From NCBI GenBank assembly GCA_028751875.1, contig CM054158.1, positions 49,091,558 through 49,155,557 of the forward strand: a stretch of DNA of 64,000 bases, read 5' to 3'. Source of the DNA: Rapana venosa (Eukaryota; Mollusca; Gastropoda; Neogastropoda; Muricidae). The notes beneath the pieces were generated by a model, which was given only the letters and a program-made list of their open reading frames with translations, searched no databases and was not told where the DNA came from. Within the stretch, counting starts at the first letter, position 1; each line of letters opens with the position of its first letter. The translations under genes and the position numbers were made by a program. Positions 56,810-64,000 of the stretch are shown here, piece after piece.

Positions 56810-59001
56810 TCTCTGTACTTAATGACAGCAGTGAAGACTTTGCAGTTATTTTCAGTCGGAGATCATACATGGTCACCTCATATTCCAAACAGTGTGGAGT
56901 AGAGAGAGATATTTCTCATGGACTTGCCCAACATTTCTTCGGTAAGAGAGTGGGTCAACTATAGTTGGTTGTGGTGGCAGTCCCCTGAGACTTGGAAGAC
57001 CTTGTGTAGATCTGCAAATTTGTCAGATGTTGTGCTCGAAGGTAGTGGTATGATGATAAGTTATTCTTCGGTAGGAGTGTGGGTCAACTATAGTTGGTTG
57101 TGGTGGCAGTCCTTTGAGACTTGGAAGACCTTGTGGAGATCTGCAAATTTGTCAGATGTTGTGCTCGGGGTTAGTGGTATGATGATGAGTATGGCTGGTT
57201 GGCTGGCTGTCCTGCCACCAGGAAAGTTATGGGCTATGCAGGGTTTGAGTTAACAAGACACACCGCATAAAAGTTTCAGTGGATATGGATAGTCCCAGTG
57301 ATTCCTTGGGGACTTGTGGGGGACGGGGTGTGGGGAGTGCAAGTTTTTAAGCATTAAAAAAAGTGGGACAGCCCAGAAGTACACAGAAGCTTAGAGTAGA
57401 GACTATATACTTTACTGTAGAACTGCAAGATAGAGTGCAACACAACAAGAACTAGGAATAGCTCTGCCTTAGGATCTCAAGATGAAAAATATCAAGCTCG
57501 GGAAAAATCAAGTACATCTATTATCCGAAAAATTCTCCATAGAATCTTTGCTGTTTAGAATATTTAGAAACAAAATCTATTCAGCCTCATGTTTGTTTGT
57601 GGTTAGTTTGTCTCTTTCTTTTACTGTCTTCATTTACAAATGGTTATTGTACTAGACAAAAACAACAAGAAGGTATACTAATAATATAGCCATCTACAAT
57701 TCTGAATTCAGTGTCATGTTTTTGCCCACTAATGACCATACGAGCCATAAGGATTTTTTTTACTAGAGAATGGTGTAAGTGTTGTTGCTGTGGTGCTGAC
57801 GTTTCTGTTCTCATGTACATGTATATATACATAATCATACATTTATGCATTACTCTTTGAAGGGAATAAACTAACAAGAGTGTGTGGTGTGCCTTTTTGT
57901 CTTGCAGTACATGAAGAAGCTTCATCTGCAGGAGAGAGTGGTGGATGAGGTGAAGCAGGCACTGCGTCCTTTCTACATTTACAAGAAGATCAACAAGGAG
58001 GAGTACAAAACCATCCTCAGGAAAGCCGTGCCAAAGGTGAGCTTAGCGTATGCACTCTCGTTGAGAATTTGTCTGTATCATTTTCAACCCTCCGTTGTCC
58101 CTATAGTAGACTTAATAAGTATAAACTATGAAGAAACAGTGCCAAGGGAAGTAAATCCGCAACACATGCACACCCACTACAAACATCCCCCCCCACCCCC
58201 CAATCCCTTTTTCTCAGCAAGTGTGTAAAAATGCTCCAAAAAATCCAAAGACATCAGTATACCCAAAACAGTAATTGTTTTCCATATGTAGTAACTGGTA
58301 CGGGAGGAAAAAGCCATTGAGCAGAGGATCATTGGTCATAACTTGGTTGTAGCATATAACAAGGTTGCTGTTGACTTTAGACTTGTCTCACTTCAAAATT
58401 TCTTTTCGAGTTTAAACCCTTGAAACACACTTACCTCAATATTATGTCTGAAAGGGATTTCTAGAAGTTCTAAAGGTTCGCCATGCACCTACATCCTCAC
58501 CCCCAAAAAGTTTCTGCAAGTATCCAGTTTCTGTACTTTGATTTTTTTCTTCTCTGAACACATTACTGACATTGCTGCAAGAGTTAATGATGATTTAATC
58601 ACATGAAGAAGATTGCACAAGCACAGATTGCAAGCACAGATTCCCCTGATACATTTTTATTGAGTGTAGAATTTTGTCAATGGGTTAAAAAAAAAAATTG
58701 GGGGTGGGGGGGAAGCAGATGAACAAATTTTTTTATCTAGCTGCAATGAAACATTACCTGTTAGACTAGAGGAAAGAGTACAGCTAGCCATTTTGTCAAA
58801 TTAAAATATGAATGTCATGTGTAGCATGTACGTAGTATGTCATTAGTTTTTATGAATAATCATGAACTAATTTTCATGTTAACGGTAGCTGTTTGATGAT
58901 TTTGTCATTTGCTTGATGGTTAAGGCATTTGAAGAAAGCCAAGGTTGGCTTTTCAGTTTGAATATTGTGGTTTAAAATCATCTGATGATGGTGTGCTTTC
59001 T

Positions 59002-59058
<57 letters not shown>

Positions 59059-59467
59059 GTGTGTGTGTGCACATGCAACATGTATGCATGTGTGTGTGTG
59101 TGAAAAAGTTTTGTTTTGCTTGAAGTGGTGATACACAAAAGGTGTTTGCCCAATTCCAAAAACAGACAAATAGGCTTCGTGTTACTGAGCATCCTTTCTA
59201 CCTTCAAAGTCTCCTGTCAGTAACCGGCAATTCTCTGTGTGTGTGTGTGGTGCGTGTGTGCGTGGTTGTGTGTGTGTGTTGCAGGTGTGCCATAGCAAGA
59301 GTGGGGACATCAACCCTCAGAAAATTCAGCAGCTAGTGGAAGGCTATGTGGACAAGTTCAACAAGCAGCGGCAGCACACGGAACAGAAAGTCAAACCTCC
59401 GGCAAAGCCCGCCTCTCCCAAAGAGAAGGGCAAAGCTAACGGAGAGCGAGCCAAGCCGGCCAGATGA
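49784..59467 (+). CDS. SR-related CTD-associated factor, SCAF1/SCAF11/PHRF1 family (4 coding exons, 1758 aa)
   Basis: Coding exons are 49784-51959, 53694-56482, 57908-58036 and 59285-59467. All junctions are GT-AG and phases match (phase 1, 0, 0). Order: acidic Ser/Glu-rich region (1-725) with three copies of an SETFLDN motif; SIM-like cores (about 886-909); RS domain (about 947-1070); IPIP-type repeats and a proline-rich region (about 1185-1510); a helical segment [20 protein letters not shown]; the motif VMDMDMSP; and the C-terminal domain (1656-1758). The C-terminal block ([20 protein letters not shown]..., [25 protein letters not shown]) is the family signature. Vertebrate relatives bind the phosphorylated C-terminal domain of RNA polymerase II and couple transcription to splicing in the nucleus. 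No RING or PHD finger is encoded, so the layout is most like SCAF1. A strict ortholog cannot be named from sequence alone. Confidence 0.85.
51960..53693 (+). other. Intron between SCAF-like coding exons 1 and 2
   Basis: 1734 bases, AT-rich, with GTGAGAG donor and TTTTCAG acceptor. It contains a G run (52227-52241) but no SINE was recognised, unlike most of the window. Confidence 0.8.
53694..56482 (+). CDS. SCAF-like coding exon 2: SIM-like motifs, RS domain, proline-rich region
   Basis: The acceptor TTTTGTTTTCAG ends at 53693 and the donor AAAG|GTGAGAG begins at 56483. The exon completes codon 726 (Asp) and encodes residues to 1655. It holds VQIIE and TLIV followed by seven Asp (886-909), a dense RS/RE/RH domain (54355-54720), repeats of the type DIPIPxPE (about 55078-55200), then a GC-rich proline/glycine region to about 56030. 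Next come [16 protein letters not shown], the acidic [12 protein letters not shown] and [15 protein letters not shown] content rises sharply in the last kilobase compared with the flanking introns. Partial antisense frames opposite the proline-rich part reflect GC bias. Confidence 0.87.
56698..56818. repeat. CA and TC microsatellites in intron
   Basis: (CA)n with CTAACA interruptions to 56740, then (TC)n to 56815. Confidence 0.92.
56935..57190 (+). repeat. 129-bp tandem duplication in SCAF-like intron
   Basis: TTCTTCGGTA at 56935 and at 57064 starts two copies that share GGGTCAACTATAGTTGG, GGTGGCAGTCC, ACTTGGAAGACCTTGTG and ATCTGCAAATTTGTCAG, with few differences. Confidence 0.87.
57908..58036 (+). 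CDS. SCAF-like coding exon 3: first half of conserved C-terminal domain
   Basis: The acceptor TTTTTGTCTTGCAG ends at 57907 and the donor CAAAG|GTGAGC begins at 58037; both ends are phase 0. It encodes 43 residues starting [19 protein letters not shown] and ending ILRKAVPK. This helical block is the most conserved part of SCAF1, SCAF11 and PHRF1 and places the gene in the family. Confidence 0.9.
58037..59284 (+). other. Intron between SCAF-like coding exons 3 and 4
   Basis: 1248 bases, with a GA tract at 59005-59055 and a GT-rich tract (59236-59280) that replaces the usual polypyrimidine tract. No mobile element was recognised. Confidence 0.85.
59005..59055. repeat. GA microsatellite in intron
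   Basis: About 50 bases of AG repeat in the last SCAF-like intron. Confidence 0.92.
59285..59467 (+). CDS. SCAF-like terminal coding exon 4
   Basis: The acceptor GTGTTGCAG ends at 59284 and directly follows a GT-rich tract. The exon continues the C-terminal domain ([28 protein letters not shown]) and ends with a basic Lys/Pro-rich tail ([14 protein letters not shown]) and TGA at 59465-59467. Vertebrate relatives also have the CHSKSG-type motif followed by a helix. Confidence 0.9.
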   Translation: MCHSKSGDINPQKIQQLVEGYVDKFNKQRQHTEQKVKPPAKPASPKEKGKANGERAKPAR

Positions 59468-59680
59468 TGTACATGTAGACTGCGTCTGTAAAATAGGGAA
59501 AAATAACTATTAAAAAAGGTAGAAAAACGACAGCACTTAACCACTGAGACAAAAAAGTGATTGTGTTTGTGTGTGTATGTGTGTGTATTGCTGAACTACA
59601 TTGAGATTTTGTGATGTACAGAATGTTAACTGCCTTCTGGAAATTTGTAAAAATAAAAAAGTGTCTTTTTGTAAAGCGAA
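59468..59680 (+). terminator. 3' UTR and polyadenylation signal of the SCAF-like gene
   Basis: A short AT-rich 3' UTR follows the stop. AATAAA occurs at 59652-59657, followed within 25 bases by GTGTCTTTTTGT, a GT/T-rich downstream element. This is the best cleavage signal after the stop codon. Confidence 0.6.
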
Positions 59681-59994
59681 TAGAGTTGCCCAAATAAGAA
59701 TTACGCATATATGTGGGTTTTGCTTTTTTTCATTGTAAGTTTTTGGCATGAGTGTTGTCTTATTGCGCATTTTGTGCAGGTGTGAAATTAATTTTTAGGG
59801 GGGAAAAAAAAGAAGAGATTCTGTGAAATCTGTATGTAGTCCTACAAGAAGATGGCAAAAACAGCAACAAAACCTGGACATTGAGAGGTTGTTGTTAATT
59901 TGTTAACCACAGCACCCCACTGTTTTGACTTCCAGTTGACTGACTTTTCACAAAGGTCAGGGGTCAGTAGATATCGTTTGAAGAGTACAATTGC

Positions 59995-60134
59995 TCTCTC
60001 TCTCTCTGTCTGACTATTTCTCTCTCTCTCTGTTTGCATGCCTGCCTGCCTGCCATTCTGTCTGTTTTTGTCTCTGTCTGTGTGTGTGTGTGTGTTTCTG
60101 TCTGTCTCTGTCTCTGTAAGTCTGGCTGTCTGTC

Positions 60135-60209
<75 letters not shown>

Positions 60210-60316
60210 TCTCTCTCTCTTCATTAACAAATTGTGTTTCTATGTATTGTGTTCACTACCCCACTGTCTAAAGGTCTTATGGGTAACTAAACACTTTTGT
60301 CATTATCATTTCTCTT

Positions 60317-60393
<77 letters not shown>

Positions 60394-60539
60394 GTCTATC
60401 TCTCTCTCTCTGTCTCTGTGTGTCTGCCTGTCTGTCTGCTCTCTCTCTCTCTCTCTTCTGTCTCTCTCTCTCTCTCTCTCTGTCTATCTCTCTCTCTCTA
60501 TCTCTCTGTCTGTCTCTGTGTGTCTGCCTGTCTGTCTCT

Positions 60540-60613
<74 letters not shown>

Positions 60614-60614
60614 A
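59995..60614. repeat. Long TC/TG-rich microsatellite block
   Basis: Two large (TC)n blocks (60140-60225 and 60312-60390) plus TCTGTCTG variants to 60614, where a SINE-C is inserted. Confidence 0.92.
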
Positions 60615-60955
60615 AGGGGGACGGGATAGCCTAGTGGTTAGAACATTGCGCTCGCAATATGACAACCCGGGTTCGATTCCTGTTCAAGGGGATATTTTCC
60701 CCTGGAGTTAACATCAGTGCCGACTCCACTCTCCCCAAAAGTCTTTCGGATGAGACTATAAACTGAGGCCCCGTGTGCAAACGCATGCAGAACATTTTGT
60801 TGACACAAATCCTGTTCCGCTTTTCGTAAGAGTAAGCCATTGTGTGCCGGTGGGAAAAGATGACAGAATTTACATAACGCATACACACGGGGACTAGATG
60901 TAAAAAAGCTCATGACTGCTTATTCCATTATCCTCGATATAAAATAATAAAATTT
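60615..60955 (+). mobile_element. SINE-C, full length
   Basis: The best-preserved copy: GGGACGGGATAGCCTAGTGG with B box GGGTTCGATTCC, CCCTGGAGTTAACATCAG, GTCTTTCGGATGAGAC, GCCATTGTGTGCCGGTGGG and TTATTCCATTATCCTCG plus AT-rich tail. It is inserted at the end of a TC microsatellite. Confidence 0.9.
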
Positions 60956-61169
60956 TAAAAATATATATAAATTCCCCCTGTATTTCTTGTCTGTCTTTTT
61001 AGTTTCTGTCTTGTCTGTCTGTCTGTCTGGCAGTGTCGGATTTTCTCTGTGTGTGTGTTTTCTGCCTTTGTCTCTTCCTCTCCTTCTCCCATCCCTTTTC
61101 CTAAGGGATTTGGTGGTATATGTGCATGTTATGGTGTAGCTTTGATGGATGTTCTCCTCTCCCATAATT

Positions 61170-61525
61170 ATATTGTGTGTGTGTGTGCGTGCTTGGACAA
61201 ATATCTGCAGGTTGTCATTGGTTAGAGGATGTGTGTGTGTGTGTGTGTGTGCTTGGACAAATATCTGCAGGTAATGATTGGTTAGAGGGTGTGTGTGTGT
61301 GTGTGCTTGGACAAATATCTGCAGGTAATGATTGGTTAGAGGGTGTGTGTGTGTGTGTGCTTGGACAAATATCTGCAGGTAATCATTGGTTAGAGGGTGT
61401 GTGTGTGTGGTCTTGGACAAATATCTGCAGGTAATCATTGGTTAGAGGTGTGTGTGTGTGTGTGGTCTTGGACAAATATCTGCAGGTTATCATTGGTTAG
61501 AGGATGTGTGTGTGGGTGCGTGTGC
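61170..61525. repeat. ~50-60 bp tandem repeat combined with GT runs, 6 copies
   Basis: Each unit has a variable GT run, then CTTGGACAAATATCTGCAGG and TAATGATTGGTTAGAGG. The non-GT part is nearly invariant. Confidence 0.88.
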
Positions 61526-61949
61526 ACATAAATATACTGCAGATCACTATTTATTTGAAAGAGTTCAAAAATCAACGACTGAAATGATTTAGAATGTTGA
61601 GGATTTTGTTTGTGTTGTTATCGTTATTGTTGTTTCTTCTGTCTTGGAAAGCTGCTGACCTCACCTACCACAGTTTTCTCCCTTTGTTATGACGGAACCA
61701 CTGTCGCCGTATCCTCCTCACTTTCCCACAGTAAAGACGACTCTCTGCTTCCTAAGGAATGGCTAATTTCTAAGAATCATTTACAATTTTTGTTTGTTTT
61801 TTTTAAAAAGGGGAAAAAGCTGCTTCTGTTTGTGTCACTCTTCCAGTAGCTGTGGTTAGACCCCTTTGAGGCTGAAGGTCCGGTGCTGTCACGGTCTGGA
61901 AGACCGTGGGACGATCTCCATAGCGTCGGATATCAGTTTGCATTATAGC

Positions 61950-62100
61950 CATGTTGGGTAGAGTGTGTAGTGCCTGGTCTTCTCCTGTGCTTGTCACTCT
62001 GCAGGAGGTCTGCCCACAGAGTTCCGTCTTGAGGGCAGCTCATAAATAGGTTCATAAGAAAAGATTTAAAGGCCGGAGAATGGGCTGGGCAGGCAGAAAA
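61950..62100. repeat. Dispersed repeat R2
   Basis: GTGCCTGGTCTTCTCC, CTCTGCAGGAGGTCTGCCC, TTGAGGGCAGC and GAATGGGCTGGGCAGG; partner of 565-730. Function and family are unknown. Confidence 0.5.
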
Positions 62101-62129
62101 TATGCAAGAGATTTATTTTTGGATTTATT

Positions 62130-62472
62130 TTTATTTATTCTTTTCTTTCGAGGATAATGGAATAAGCACACATTTGCTTTTTTTCCCCATCCAGTCCCCT
62201 TGTGTATGCAGTTTTGTAAATGTTGTCATCCATTCCCACCGGCACACAATGGCCTACTCTTTGGAAAAGTGGAATGGGTTTTAACGTGTGCACAAGATGT
62301 TCTGCGTGTGTTCGCATACTGGACCTCAGGTTTTAGTCTCATCCGCAGGACTTTTGGGGAGAGTGGAGTCTGCACTGATGTTAACTCCAGAGGAAAATTC
62401 CTCTTGACCAAGATTCGAACCCGGGTCAGCAGATCACGAATACATCACTCTGACCACCAGGCTATCCCATTC
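62130..62472 (-). mobile_element. SINE-C, full length
   Basis: Reverse copy from TTTCGAGGATAATGGAATAA to the head (GATTCGAACCCGGGTC, CACCAGGCTATCCC). A second reverse copy lies 35 bases further on. Confidence 0.9.
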
Positions 62473-62504
62473 AGAGAGAGATATTTTTCAATTTTTTAAA
62501 AAAT

Positions 62505-62836
62505 TATTTTATATCAAGGATAATGGAATAAGCACTTATGTGCTTCTTTACATCCAGCCCCCGTGTGTATACAGTTTTGTAAATTCTGTCATCTGTTCCC
62601 ACCGGCACACAATGGCCTACTCTTTCAAAAAGCGGAACAGGATTTAATGTATGCGCAAGATGTTCTGTGTGCGTTTGAACATGGGGCATCGGTTTATAGT
62701 CTCATCCAAAGGACTTTTGGGGAGAGTGGAGTCAGCATTGATGTTAACTCCAGAGGAAAATATCCTCTTGAATGGGAATCGAACCTGGGTTGTCAGATTG
62801 CGAGCACAATGTTCTAACCACTAGGCTATCCTGAGA
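62505..62836 (-). mobile_element. SINE-C, full length
   Basis: Second of a same-orientation pair: ATATCAAGGATAATGGAATA, AGCCCCCGTGTGTATACAG, TATAGTCTCATCCAAAGG, GAATCGAACCTGGG, AACCACTAGGCTATCCTG. Confidence 0.9.
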
Positions 62837-62839
62837 CGG

Positions 62840-62985
62840 AGAGGGGGATGGGGTAAGGGAAAAGGCAGAAACAAAAGAAATGATAGGATGGGGGGACATT
62901 CCTAGCACAGAATTTCCAGAAAGTGAGGATGCTATTTATACTGAAAGATCTTGTGGCATCCCCGTGGAAAAGGTTTCCATTGAAT
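62840..62985. repeat. Dispersed repeat R1, 3' fragment
   Basis: AAAGGCAGAAACAAAAG, TAGCACAGAATTTCCAGAAA, GTGGCATCCCCGTGG. It directly follows a SINE-C head. Confidence 0.65.
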
Positions 62986-63109
62986 TTGGTAGATGTTTAA
63001 TATTGTTCATTTTTAGTTAATCCATTTTCCTGCTTCTGTGAATGTGGCCATCAGCCCTGCTTTTGTAAAAAGAACATAAAAGAGTGCTGAATGTGTGTTG
63101 TATTCAGGG

Positions 63110-63256
63110 ACCTCCCCCCCCGTTAATCGTCTTATGGGAAAGACTAGCAACCAGACCACCACTCGAAATGTAGTGGGTGTGAGAAAAGTTTGGGCACATG
63201 CATGACTTGGGGATCAGACCTGTGCTACTTGCGTTACCTCTCGACCACCGATCGAG
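63110..63256 (-). mobile_element. SINE-D, head fragment
   Basis: AACCAGACCACCACTCGAAA, GTTTGGGCACATGC, GCGTTACCTCTCGACCACCG. Only the head and first part of the body remain. Confidence 0.72.
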
Positions 63257-63305
63257 GAAGTTTTTCAGGGTGTCGAATCACTTCTTGCATGCACCATGAT
63301 CCTTA

Positions 63306-63708
63306 GGGCACGGGATAGCTCAGTGGTCATGCGCTTTGATTTGTCTCATGCGCTTTGATTTGTCTCATGCACTTTGATTTGTCTTTGCAAGATCATAGCG
63401 CTATATAAGTTCCATTTATTATTATTATTATGGTCGGAGCACTCGCTTTCCCCCAGCCAAGGTTATGTAGCATTGAGCATGGTTACCACTTGGATGGGTG
63501 ACAGTTTGCGCACCTTGGCTTCAGTACAGTCCCCCAGTTCACCCAGCTGTAAATGGGTACCTGCCTCTTTAGGGTCAGGGAAGGTAAAGCAGCGAGGGAG
63601 AGGAGATGGGTGCCACCCTCAATATGCTGGCCCCTAGAGATGTGAGTTCTCTGATGCCTTGCTCCCCTATGACCACATAGATTATGGGACACCTTTACCA
63701 TTACCATG
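63306..63708 (+). mobile_element. SINE-B copy 5, split by a nested (ATT)n-tailed element
   Basis: The head (GGCACGGGATAGCTCAG) up to TGGTC at 63324-63328 is separated from the rest, which resumes TGGTCGGAGCACTCGC at 63431. The 102 bases in between are a separate insertion. The 3' end reads GATTATGGGACACCTTTACC. Confidence 0.87.
63329..63430 (+). mobile_element. Short (ATT)n-tailed element nested in SINE-B
   Basis: Inserted with TGGTC duplicated on both sides. It has three head-to-tail copies of a 19-20 base unit like ATGCGCTTTGATTTGTCTC, then TTTGCAAGATCATAGCGC, TATATAAGTTCCA and (ATT)n. The GCGCTTTGA...GCGCTATATAA pair resembles the 3' end of L2-like LINEs and their dependent SINEs. Confidence 0.8.
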
Positions 63709-64000
63709 TTCATCACCCAAAAGGCTTATTGAGTTTTATAAAAACCCTTAGCTAAGAGCTTTACAAGTTGGAACATTACCAAGGGCATTGCAGTCTACTT
63801 TGTTGTGGTGTTGAACGCTTGAGAACTCCTCTGCTGTGTTTCTTTTTTAACAGCTTCCAGGATTCTCTGTATTAAGTAAGGCAAGTTGTAGATAGATATA
63901 TATATAGATAGATAGATAGAAGTTGTAGATGAAACCAGTTTAAATACTAAAGTTATTGATAACTTGAAAACTTACGGACACTGTAACTTTTCCCATTTAT

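Larger units (their letters stand above)
56483..57907 (+). other. Intron between SCAF-like coding exons 2 and 3
   Basis: 1425 bases. It holds CA and TC microsatellites (56698-56815) and a recent 129-bp tandem duplication (56935-57190). The remainder is anonymous AT-rich sequence. Confidence 0.85.

Overview
This is a stretch of eukaryotic, almost certainly animal, genomic DNA. It has GT-AG introns, AT-rich non-coding sequence full of GT and GA microsatellites and long G or C homopolymers, and dozens of tRNA-derived SINEs with conserved invertebrate-type central modules. The SINE repertoire and very high microsatellite load suggest a mollusc, probably a gastropod. This is an inference from repeat style; no species-diagnostic sequence was identified.

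Two protein-coding genes are supported, both on the + strand. (1) The end of a gene enters from the left: its terminal coding exon (3043-3246) encodes a C-terminus resembling choline/ethanolamine phosphotransferases (CEPT1/CHPT1 family), followed by a poly-alanine tract. (2) A complete coding region (49784-59467, four coding exons, all phases compatible, 1758 residues) encodes an SR-related CTD-associated factor of the SCAF1/SCAF11/PHRF1 family. It has an acidic N-terminal half with a three-times repeated motif, an RS domain, a long proline-rich region and the conserved C-terminal domain split over the last two exons. Its start-codon exon has a strong upstream splice acceptor. A CpG-bearing segment near 27.0 kb with a perfect donor is a candidate distal 5' non-coding exon, which would make the first intron about 22.5 kb.

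The 46 kb between these genes, and the last 4 kb, are repeats set in anonymous sequence. At least eight SINE families recur (called A to H here). Family A has two near-identical copies with perfect target-site duplications. Family B is a chimera of a tRNA-Ala-like 5' half and a 5S-rRNA-like 3' half. Family C is the most abundant. Families E and F and some C copies share one 3' tail, so heads and tails are exchanged. Other repeats are C-terminal remnants of non-LTR retrotransposons, a very short (ATT)n-tailed element nested in other repeats, and several minisatellites. The largest minisatellite is a roughly 40-copy 34-bp array at 46.39-47.76 kb, which creates long but meaningless open frames.

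Layout: 1-3042 intron with SINEs; 3043-3246 terminal exon; 3.2-4.8 kb probable 3' UTR/flank with low-complexity DNA; 4.8-26.9 kb repeats; 26985-27174 candidate exon; 27.2-44.1 kb mostly anonymous with scattered SINEs; 44.4-49.6 kb old degenerate tandem array with SINE-C insertions and the 34-bp satellite; 49.7-59.7 kb SCAF-like gene; 59.7-64 kb pyrimidine repeats and SINEs. Both terminal coding exons are preceded by GT-repeat tracts abutting the acceptor, a shared oddity.
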